From: Mactromeris polynyma
Taxonomy: Eukaryota; Mollusca; Bivalvia; Venerida; Mactridae
Direction: 5' to 3'
DNA: 64,000 bases
NCBI GenBank assembly: GCA_032209605.1
Contig: JASFXZ010000001.1
Span: 29,764,619 to 29,828,618 of the forward strand
The translations under genes were made by a program, and so were the position numbers. The notes below the pieces were generated by a model. The model ran no database searches and had not been told where the DNA came from. It saw nothing but the letters and a program-made list of their open reading frames with translations. Below, one piece after another: positions 36,450 to 48,750 of the stretch. Positions within the stretch are counted from its first letter, which is position 1. Each line of letters starts with the position of its first letter.

Positions 36450-39400
36450 GTATGTTTTCATTTTTCAGCCATTATTTTCACGTTTTAGCTTTTTACACAC
36501 ATTACAGTCTAACCGGAATTTATACCTTTCTGTTAATTTGACAATAGCTTTGCCAAAATGTTCTGTTGCAATGCTATTTTTTAATTAGGATTTTAGAATT
36601 CAAGTAGTTCTAAGCTTTCAAATTGGGATACTTATTTTTCCAGCGAGAAACTGCAATGAGCTCCTGACTGCAGCGGATGGTCAGTTGTCAAATGGCGCGT
36701 ACACGGTCACAAACACCAATGGCCAGTCTTTCGAGATATATTGTCAATTCTACAACGGGTACGGCTATGCGTTCCTTTCCACAAACACTGCCGTAGATGT
36801 TGACATGTCTGTTTTAAGAGACGACACTTCTCACGTGATAATACGCCACAAGCGTGCCAATGGGAATCAATATACAGCAACAATGGAACAACTGTCAAGA
36901 TATTCCAGTTCTCCTGTCCTGGTTCAATACAATGGCTACGACGGTTACCAACGTCACCAAAATTACCAGATGACGCCATATGTATACGTCGGTTTTGTGC
37001 CGATGTCACTGTCTTCGAAGAGAGCAACAGAAGGCTGGAAATGCAACGGTCAAGAACTCACATATTCGAACTGTGACGGAAACCCTAACAGCTATATAGT
37101 ATTCTTATTCAATCACAACAATGTCGCGTACACGAGTTACCAAGGTAGTTATAACACCCTGATGTTTCCATGGTACGATGACGCAACAGCTGTGACGTCA
37201 GCAGAGAATTTGCCCGATGAATTTCTTTCGTCGATATACGAAATCCATCATGGCGGATGTGGAGGCTTTGGTACGGCGCGTGCTGTGGCGGACATTACAG
37301 GAGCCAATGTTGGAGTAAAATTCAGTACGTATTTAGTTAATTTATTTCTTTAAGGAGAACTGAAAACGGAAACTTCGGTACGAAGCGTTTTATGGTAATA
37401 TGTGTGTACACTTTTAACGTCTAAAAATGTATTGTGATCACTAGATTGCTCATGGTTGAAGTCTGTATCGTTATTATAGTGAATGGCACATGAATGTTTC
37501 AAAAGATGCATTGAAGTGAGTCCCGGTATTAGATTCATATACGTGTATATTTATTTTAATGAACAACTTGAATGAACGCGGATAAAATGTATTGCTTTCT
37601 GATGTTTTGTCATTATTACTTTGTACACTTTTCTTAATTTTAATGACGGTACCAAATGGCGTTCAGATTTCATTCGATTGTTTTCATTCCTTTCCATATT
37701 ACACGCATACTATGTCCGGTTATTTTTACTGCATAGCAAAAACAAAGTCATTTACGGGTATGTGACTCAAAACAATATAGTATTGATATTATGCGATGTT
37801 TCTAGGTTGAAATGTTCTCATTTAATTGTGCATACGCATATACAGCAGACATCCACACGACAAACAGTTATATCGAACGACTAAGGCTTTAGATAATTTC
37901 ATGCACGTATACATGCAAAGGGCAACATCACACACGCAGATGGCTTTTATGCAACTACTTGTCTTTAGCTACAATGTAAAAGATATACATATACATGTAG
38001 TATGCTCTTTGTTTGTTCAGTTGTTTACCTAAACAAACATGAAAAATATATTGTACCTAGTTTAAACTTCAATAAATATGCAATATCAAAGAATACATTT
38101 ATACTTTTGTCTCTTTATTTGTCGAAATACGTTTTTATTACGATAAAATTAAAAAAGAACTTCCAGCTTTGTCTGTTAGTGATATATTTCTTAAACGGTT
38201 ATGCAAGGTAATGGTTTTTATTAATGATGTTTTAGGCTCAGTAACAACAATACTGTATGATGCCCATTAAAAACAATTTAGGTTCAGATGAGCCACATAA
38301 TCTTTAAGAGAATTTATTGTCAAACATCAACATGTATCTTAGCAACAGTCAAAGTTGAGTCACCCGAAGGATGCTGCTCTGAAAGGTGGCATTGTACAAT
38401 TGGTCCGACTTCGACAAATAAACGCAAATGCATTTCATTTATTATTCTCCTTTATTTAACAGCTATTACATGTGCGACCCCGGGTCAGATAAGCCAGGGA
38501 TCTGTGTCAAACTCCGGTGTAAGTGTCGGCAGTACTGCTACATATTCTTGTTCAAGTGGATATTCCATACTTAGTGGTGACGTCACGCGCACCTGCTCTG
38601 GCACTGGGGCATGGTCGGGAACTGAACCGGTTTGTGGAGGTATGAGTTAATTCTTTACATCAGTTGAATATAACAGCAGATGCTATTAAATAGTTCAATA
38701 TATACGCATAAGTTCTATACATAGCAACGCAGTCTTAAGCCAAGTTTACAAACTTAATATATCAACTGCTCTGAAAGGTACACATGACGGCTACACGTAT
38801 TATTGCAAAGATACATTTATCGAATATAACTGTACAAATACCTTTCGATTTATGTTTTGTACTGAGGCAATAAGACACATAAACTGGCAGGGCCATGTAG
38901 TGACATGTTCAATTTTACAATGTGGAGTAAGACCCTAGGTGCCTATTCTAGTAGTATGTTGGCTACAGGCGGGCGCCTGTGAAAGCTTAATTTGTGGGGA
39001 TCGAACCAGCAGTGGTGACAGGCAAGTTGTCCAATGTCTGCGACAATAACCGCTCGGCCACGAAGGCCTTACAAGTCATTGATGTTCTCGAAGTTTGCCT
39101 ATCTATAAATTATTTAAATAAAAGTGTAAATTCCTTAGCACAGAATTATTCGGGCTTCCTTCCAGTTTGATTATTTGGGCGGGCATTGCATTTAGTCCCG
39201 CTGTTTCAGGCATAAATGCTGGCCAACAGCAATGGAGTGACCATGTCTTCCATGCCTATTATATATAAAAACTACGATTAAGACGTTACAATGATCTTTA
39301 TCGCCATATTCTATTTAAGTACATGGCAATTGGGCTGATTGGTCAAGCTGGAATGCTTGCTCCGTGACCTGTGCCAGTGGAACGCAGTCAAGGTCCAGAA

Positions 39401-42400
39401 CATGTACAAATCCAGCTCCAGTAAACGGAAACACCTGTGCAGGGTCCGGTTCGGAGACAGGCACTTGTACTCTGTCGGGGTGTCCGGGTAAGTAGACAGT
39501 TTAGCACACTGTGTTTGGCATCTATTTTACTTGGAAAATACGATTTGTATCACATGGAATGAGTTACCAAAGACCAGTTCTTGAGAACTTACGACGACAA
39601 CACATTTTAAAAAGTAGAGTTAGTTAAACAACACATTATGCGTTAAAACTATTATAACGATAATTTGTTCTTCGAGACAGTGAAAATGACCGACCTTTCA
39701 TTACTGGTATGTATACGTAAAACAAGTTTAGCAAGTTCGTATAAATTATTTGTTTTTGTATAGTTTTATAACATTAAACAGAAACAAAGGTATTCACATC
39801 ATAAATATGAAAATACACTGGAACTAGGGAATTTCACATCATAAATATGAAAATACACTGGAACTTGGGAATTATTTTGAACAAAATATGCGCAAGGATT
39901 TTGTATAATTGTTTTATACGTTAAATGCGTATTTTCCACACAAAAATATATCTAATTTAATTTCAACAAGATTTTTTTTATATCGTTTAGGTTTTAAATA
40001 TTTAAAACATTCAGAACGTGTGCGATAAATTTGGGACCGTTCATGTTTCATTTAAATCCAAAGTCGAGGTCTACAAAAGAATTTACCCTATGTACTATCC
40101 TGCGTAACTAAGTGGAAGTGGCAGGTTATCAAGACTATATCCATTTTAAATCACCACTGACCGTGTTTAAGAGAACAAATGACCTATCAAAGAGGATATT
40201 TATCATCAGTCTTTGTTATTAATCACTCATAAAACCGATTAAATTACTCTTTCATTACATGTAATCTCTAGTGTGTGTTATGTAATGGTTTAATTTCAAA
40301 TGCCAATAGCTCTCTTTCAAGTATTAACAGATTAAGTTGATTATATCTCTGACCTGATTTCTGCTTTTGTTCTATGACTGTAATAATATCGCACACGAAG
40401 TGAAATTTGTATAATGTTATACCCGGCTATCTCGGTGAGAAGGTTAATCCAGCCAAGTATTTATATAGTTTTAAATCTCCCCCTAACATTGTTTTCGCTA
40501 CAGACAGATTAATAAGCTGTCCTCTCTATCCTTAACTGAACTTTTATATGTATTGCTGGGTAAACTTTCTATACTCTAAAAATGTTATATATAGTTTATT
40601 TCAGTTAAAGTCCAGTAAGCCATATAATGGCCCATGAGGACAAACAAACTTGTATATATATACAAACATACATCTATGAGACGGAGAAGGAACACTATAA
40701 CACATATTTAAACATATAAGGTTAAAGTTGAAGAACAGTCTGAAATGACTTTGCAATAAAACATACATGCGATAGACAACAAACATGTATATATGCAATA
40801 ATAATACACGTAAATACGCGTATATATACTAAAGGAGAGAACATGTTATCTATCATTACCACATTATCGTAACACATGTGCAACTATCAATAGTGTAATA
40901 CTGTATATTATTAGTTATACAGGTTGTTGACAGGGTATATGGGGGAATATAACCAGTTTGTGTGCCATATAACCCGAGGCGTTAGCCGAGGGTTATATGA
41001 ATCGCAGACTGGTTATATTCCCCCATATACCCTGTCAACAGCCTGTATAACGAATTTATAATACTGCAATTCCATGTTTTCATACGAATTTAGTTAAACA
41101 AGCAATGTTTCGATGCCTAGCTCTCTATATCTAATAATTAGATCTGTGTATTTTTGGTGTTTTGGTTCATACAATTGTTTAGAGTATTTTAGTTTTGTAA
41201 AATATCAGTTATTAAAACATATTCCTTTAAAAAAAATATCGGGAATTACTTGTTGTAGATCAAATTTCTTTTATTTCACTCACACGTTATAATACCTGAA
41301 AATTAATTGCATTACCCCGTAAGGTACCTCAATACACATGGTTAAGCGCGCGCTTGCACTCTATTTTTTATTTTCAAGCGTCTGATCTCATGGACTTTAT
41401 CGAACTGAATTTGGCTCAAACCTGAAAAAATATATCGTTTTGAATAATAATACTAGCACACATGTACTCTGTTCAATATTTATTGAATCATGTGTGAAAA
41501 TCAATTGTCAATTTCTAGTAACTTGCGGATATCAAGAGATGAAAGTTTTCGAGTCGAGCTGTCAGCGAAAATTGTCGCGAGGCGCATGAAGGGAAAAACG
41601 TCATATACCCTGTCAGCGCCGTGTATATAGAATCCTATACGCGAGCCTTTAACCAATGAAATTACTGGATTTTTATTTGCAGTATTGTAAGAATATATAT
41701 AATGTAATATGCTTAGTTATTGTTAACTTCCTATCTAAATACAACGTTTAGACGTGCAATATCTATTGATACATTTCGATTAAAAACATTTAAAACAAAT
41801 TATACAATATGGTTTGTTTGATGCTTATACTTACAGTTCTAATCCGTATTTAATATATTTTCGTATTTCAAGCGCTTTGAAGATGAATACACTTAGTTTC
41901 TTCATGACAGTTTTGTCTTGATTTTCAAATCATAACCGCAATTTTATCATACTTGGTCTTTTCCAGTAATAACTCTTCATATACAGTTTGCGAAGTTCTT
42001 TATGAAATGATATTCGTCTTCTACCTTATCACAACAAAATATGTTCTGTTCTCTCTTTCGATAGTTCGGGTCTTTGCCCTTGGCGTAACATTTACCCAAC
42101 CTTCTTGTTTTAAATGTATGCCTTAAAGGTACATGTATATAATTTACAAGTTTTGACTTACTTTGACGACAGGTGCATTAAGTTATGAATTTCTTCAAAA
42201 ACAAATTAATACTGTTCTGTAATTGCATAGGCTAAATATTGTACGAATATTGATAAAGTACAACATGTGATAACGGCCACATGTCAAAATAAATTGTATT
42301 CTATAAAGATCACGTTTCTATGGCGGTATAACGAATTAAATAGCAACAAAAATGTACCTACAATATACATGTATAATCATTTTGTCATTTCAAACGGTTT

Positions 42401-45400
42401 ATTTTGTTTTGTAAAATAATAAAATTCAAAAGTGATTTCATCAATAAAATACTTGCATAAAATAATATTAATTAACTTGCAATCGATGGAAACTTGTGAT
42501 TTCACCAATAAAATACTTGCATGAAATAATATCAATTCACTTGCAATCGATGGAAACTTGTGATTTCACCAATAAAATACTTGCATAAAATAATATCAAT
42601 TTACTTGCAGTCGATGGAAACTTGCGATTTCACCCCTAAAATACTTGCATGAAATAATATCATTTCACTCGCAGTCGATAGAAACTGATTATTTCACCAA
42701 TAAAATACTTGCATAACATAATATCAATTCACTCGCAGTCGATGGAAACTGGTGATTTCATCAATACAATACTTGTATGAAATAATATCAATTCACTTGC
42801 AGTCGATGGAAACTGGGCAGCCTGGGGCTCCTGGAGCACATGCACCTTGACTTGCGCCACCGGTACACAGTCTAGGTCAAGGACATGTAGCGACCCTTCA
42901 GCACAAAATGGCGGAGATGATTGCAGTGGTGACGGTCAGGAATCACAAAACTGTAACACACAAAATTGTCCGAGTTAGTATATCAATTATATTTAGTAAC
43001 ACAGTAAAACCCCAATAATAAGACCACCCTTCGGACCCTTGAAAAAATAGCCATCTTATTTAGGTGGTCTTAATATCGAGGTTAAATAAAGAGCAAAACA
43101 GTGAAAATGGACCTGAATAGTATGTTCTTAATTTTGAGATGGTCTTAATATTGAGGTGGTCTTAAAGTGAGGTTTTACTGTAATTTCATTTCAAATTGTA
43201 TCACAGACAGATGAAATCATGTTTGAATAGCGCAATCAGTATAATCAGAAACTCTTAACTTTACGTACTGAGTTATAATATATCAATTTATTCCCTGCAT
43301 CTTTAACAGGCATAAAGGATGAAAATATGGACGGACAAAACTTGCGCTTCTTCTTGTGTTGCTACGCTTAGTTCTGTTCATCCTTAAAGTGGCTAAGTTT
43401 TAAAAATGTCTGTATACATCGTTTCATGTTCTATGCCGATTTGTCTTCAGCGTCGCTCATTATGATTTTAAGGTATACCATTGATAGCGCTTATTACGTC
43501 CAACTAAACAAATCATGTACATACAGACGACTAAACGTGTTACAGCAACTGTTGCCGATCGAGTTGGGATAAACGGGTACTCTTATTATCTGCAAGGGTG
43601 ATTATCGGGCCGCCAAAGTGTGAACATTAAAACCAATATTCTTAAAACGCCTCGAACGCCTTGTTGAAAGATTGTACAGCGTTAGCTTATCCAAGTTTGT
43701 TTTCGTTTATTTTCGGTGCACAAAGTGTTTGATTGAGGTATCGATGCCTTTAGTGAATTATTCTTTATACACGTATGCTGTATGTTCCAGTTGATGGCGA
43801 TTGGACACAGTGGAGTCCATGGTCAGCTTGTGGTGTCACGTGTTCGGATACACCTGTTATCAGCTCACGTGAAAGATCTTGTACCAATCCAGAGCCCCAA
43901 TATAACGGTGCCGACTGTACTGGAGATACCACAGAAACAGCAACATGCGATTTAGACCCATGTCCAAGTATGTTTATGAGTGGTTTGAATAATAAAAATA
44001 TAGAACACTTCTATAGCACTGCCGATGGCAAAACGGTTTTATAGTGTTTCTGCTATCACAAAACTTTAGAGCAAGGAATTTAACTTTTTTGTATCTGAAT
44101 GCATTTAAGTCTGAAGTGCATTATAAGTAATGAATTCTTAAAAAACAAATTAATACTGTTCTGTCATTACATCGGCTAAATATTGTACGGAACTATATAC
44201 AGTCCAACATGTAATAACGGTCACATGTCAAAACAAATTGTTTTCTATAAATTTCACGTTTCTATGGCGATATAACAACTTGAAATTAAATAGTAACAAA
44301 AAATGAACATACAATATACATAATCATTGTGTCTTTTCAAACGGTTCATTTCATTTTGAAAAAGGAGAATATTTTTTTCAAAAATGATTTTATCGGTAAA
44401 ATACTTGCATAAAATAATCTCAATTTACTTGCAGTCGATGGAAACTGGTGATTTCGGCAATAAAATACTTGCATAAAATAATATCAATTCACTTGCAGTC
44501 GATGGAAACTGGTGATTCAGCAATAAAATACTTGCATGAAATAATATCAACTAACTTGCAGTCGATGGAAACTGGTGGTTTCACCGATAAAATACTTGCA
44601 TGAAATAATATCAATTAACTTGTAGTCGATGGAAACTGGTGATTTCAGCAATAAAATACTTGCATGAAATAATATCAATTCACTCGCAGTCGTTGGAAAC
44701 TGGTGAATTCACCAATAAGAATACTTGCATGAAATAGTATCAATTCACTCGCAGTCGATGGAAACTGGTGGTTTCACCAATAAAATAGAAAAATGTGTGC
44801 TAGGCATCAAATATTTTGTATGGCGGTTTATTACCCACCTTTGCCTCCATATTTAAGATTTTGAGAGTATTTTTATATGTTCCTTGTCTTTTTGTCAAAT
44901 TGAAATTTGTCATTTTGTCAAATAGAAATTTGATCGTCATTTATAAAAATAAATGACATGTACACTAGCTTTGTGTTGTTATAACTTAGTCGGCAAATAA
45001 AACCAGATCAGTGTCAGTGTCTGTATTGTAGACAAGTGGTGAAGCAAAAAATACTTGCATAAAACAGTATCAATTCACTTGCAGTCGATGGAAACTGGGC
45101 AGTCTGGGGCTCCTGGAGCACGTGCACCTTGACTTGCGCCACCGGTACACAGTCTAGGTCAAGGACATGTAGCAACCCTTCAGCACAAAATGGCGGAGAT
45201 GACTGCAGTGGTGACGGTCAGGAAACACAAAACTGTAACACACAAAATTGTCCGAGTTAGTATGTCAATTATATTTAGTAACACAGTAAAACCCCAATAA
45301 TTAGGCCACCCTTCGGACCCTTGAAAAAATAGCCTTCTTATTGAGGTGGTCTCGAGGTTTAATTAAGAGCAAAACAGTGAAAATGGACCTGATTAGTATG

Positions 45401-48400
45401 TTCTTAATTTTGAGATGGTCTTAACATTGAGGTGGTCTTAAAGTGAGGTTTTACTGTAATTTCATTTCAAATTGTATCACAGACAGAAGAAATCATGTTT
45501 GAATAGCGCAATCAGTATAATCAGAAACTCTTAACTTTACGTACTGAGTTATAATATATCAATTTATTCCCTGCATCTTTAACAGGCATAAAGGATGAAA
45601 ATATGGACCGACAAAACTTGCGCTTCTTCTTGTGTTGCTACGCTTAGTTCTGTTTCCTTAAAGTGGTTTAGTTTTAAATTGTCTGTATACATCGTTTCAT
45701 GTTCTATGCCGATTTGTCTTCAGCGTCGCTCATTATGAGTTTAAGGTATACCATTGATAGCGCTTATTACGTCCAGCTAAAGAAATATTGTACATACAGA
45801 CGACTATACGTGTTACAGCAACTGTTGCCGATCGAGTTGGGATAAACGGGTACTCGTATTATCTGCAAGGGTGATTATCGGGCAGCCAAATTAAAACCAA
45901 TATTCTTAAAACGCCTCGAACGCCTTGTTGAAAGACTGTACAGTGTTGCTAATCCAAGTTTGTTTTCGTTTATTTTCGGTGCACAAAGTGTTTGATTGAA
46001 GTATCGATGACTTTAGTGAATTATTCTGTATACACGTATGCTATATGTTCCAGTTGATGGCGATTGGACACAGTGGAGTTCATGGTCAGCTTGTGGTGTC
46101 ACGTGTTCGGATACACCTGTTATCAGCTCACGTGAAAGGTCTTGCACCAATCCAGAGCCCCAATATAACGGTGCCGACTGTACTGGAGATACCACAGAAA
46201 CAGCAACATGCGATGATTTAGACCCCTGTCCAAGTATGTTCACGAGTGGTTTGAATAATAAAAAAATAGAACAGTTCTATATCACTGCCGATGGCAAAAC
46301 GGTTTTATTGTGTTTCTGCTATCATAAAACTTTAGAGCAAGGAATTTAATTGTTTTGTGTCTGAATGCATTTAAATCTGAAACAAAAGTATTACTTTCGA
46401 CTATAATTCAATATATGACAAGTTGCTTGTTCATCAGTTCTGCTTTATTATCGCACTTTGCCCTGAAAATCAGACATTTATTGAATCAACAACTCGTCCG
46501 TCCATGGTAACCTCATGCCCTCCTGGTTAACTCAGTCAGTTGGTTCAAACCCCGGGTGAGGTGCAATATGTCTGCGACAGATTTACTGACTGATAATTCA
46601 TCAAGTGTTGTTTTGTCCACCATCTCTGATTCATATGGAGAAGTTGTCATATGCTTGCTTTAGACAAGTTAGTACTTGTTGAAACACAGGAACACTGGTT
46701 ATGTCAACTGACTTTCATATATACTTAACACTATTAAAATCGCAACCAAAACGTGTGAATATAGATAAAGTGACATTACAAAGGCAAAACTATTCTTTAT
46801 TTCTCAAACGTAATTTCATAAAATTAATCGAAATTGAAATAAAAAAATATAGGTCTAGAGTTTTATAAAGTTTTGAACAAGAATTACTACAGATAGCTGT
46901 AACACGCTTCTGACAGCTGGTACTACAAAAATGACACCTTGTTCCAATAGAATCGTTTTTAATGGCGTCAAGTATATGTATAACTGAACTGAATCGGCGT
47001 ATTACTCCCAATACAAACACATCCAGACCCTGCATACAAACTGAAGTAACCAAGTACTCTAAACATTGTGATATCAAACGTTAGGTGATAACAATAAAAT
47101 ATATGAGCGCTGCTATGGGATTTACAATCTCTTCTGAAAGTGACGTCATTTTAAGAAAACGCAACATGTGATGTCACTATTTGCAAGCAGGAAACATTAT
47201 TTACTCCACATGATCACATCGTTTTCATATTGTCATATGGGGCAAATATTGCTTACTGTCAGTACATGGTGACGTCACATGTGACGTTTTCTGGAAATGA
47301 CGTCACTTACAGAAGAGGTTGGAAATCGTACAGCGCCGTTCATATTCACCTAATTTTAGTTGATGGACAGTGGAGTTCGTGGAACGCATACGGAGAGTGT
47401 TCTGTAACTTGTTTGGGTGGAATTAAAAACCGAACACGTGATTGTGGGAGCCCCGCCCCTTCTTTGGGAGGAGCTGACTGCGCTGGCCAATCATGGGAGA
47501 CTACAACCTGTAATGAAAACAATTGCGACAGTAAGTATTATGCTCTTTGCTATGTTATAAATTTTACTGCCGTAATAACAATTATCCAGTAATGAATTTG
47601 TTAACTTTATATAACGGTATTGTATACTTCGCTGAAATTGACTGTACAAACATTTCATCTTCTACTGAAATATTTCAATGACCTTACTCATCCGATTTCT
47701 TCATATCGGGGCGGTGTACTAATTATTCCGCTTGCCGCCTTATATCACCACCAAAGAAAAAGAAAACTTGGAACCTCACAAAATAGATTTCAGTCATACA
47801 CTGGCTGTCATGTAATTTACAGAAACCTTTTGAAAAGATATCTAACTTGGCTCTAAATGGGACACCAGAAAATCACCAAATTTGGTCACTTTTAAATTTT
47901 TTTCCGAATGGTATTTGTAAACCGTGGATACATATAATTGTGCATGTCAAATATTACGGTATGAATATTGCATACACGCAGCACTTCCACCTGTTGATGG
48001 TAACTGGGGAGCATGGCAGGACTGGAATGGTTGTTCAGTGACTTGTGGGACCGGTATTCGCCGTAGGTATCGAGCCTGCGACTCACCAGCGCCAGCTCAA
48101 ATGGGCGAACCATGTCAAGGAGACCAGTACGCGGAGGAATCTTGCAGTGGTTCACAGGTCTCATGTCCAGGTTGGTTAAAATCATTTCCTTAAAAAACAG
48201 TTTACTACTAACAGAACACAACTCACCAGAATTAGTCCAGTCAAAAGTCCTTGGTGTGAGCTAGGAGTGATATTTCAAACCAGTTACATCAACTGTGTCA
48301 ATTAAAATAGGAATGATTTCTTCCAATTCATCAGGTTCAGTAACGTTATCTTTAATGCCATCTTTCGGTACATCAGTTGAATCCACAGCAGGTCCTGTAT

Positions 48401-48717
48401 TAAAATAAGTTTCAATACATTCACCCCCGTCACCAAATATAAATGTAATGATAGCGGAAATTAACCAATGGACATTTGAACTCTGCAACAGTTATACATA
48501 TCTCCATAAACATATTTTTACATCTTTAAAATGCACAAAGTAATAAGTTATATAGTATGAGTGTATTGTTTGTGGTCTAAATTAAGGAATGACAATGTCT
48601 TGTTCTTGGAGAGTGGGTTACTGGCGAATATGAAGATATGGTACTAAGTTTACATTTTATTAATTTGAGTTTACAAGCAGTACTTACTTGTTTTGACTAC
48701 TTCTCCACATGGACCAG

Positions 48718-48750
<33 letters not shown>

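Larger units (their letters stand above)
42172..44116 (+). repeat. Tandem duplication, unit A (exons 5-6)
   Basis: 1945 bp, starting gtgcatta and ending tgcatttaagtctgaa. It abuts unit B (44117-46382) directly. Contains a 64-bp array, exon 5, a MITE and exon 6. Confidence 0.9.
44117..46382 (+). repeat. Tandem duplication, unit B (exons 7-8)
   Basis: 2266 bp copy of unit A. The ~320-bp size difference is explained by one extra 64-bp unit and an insertion of about 255 bp at 44790-45046. Confidence 0.9.
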
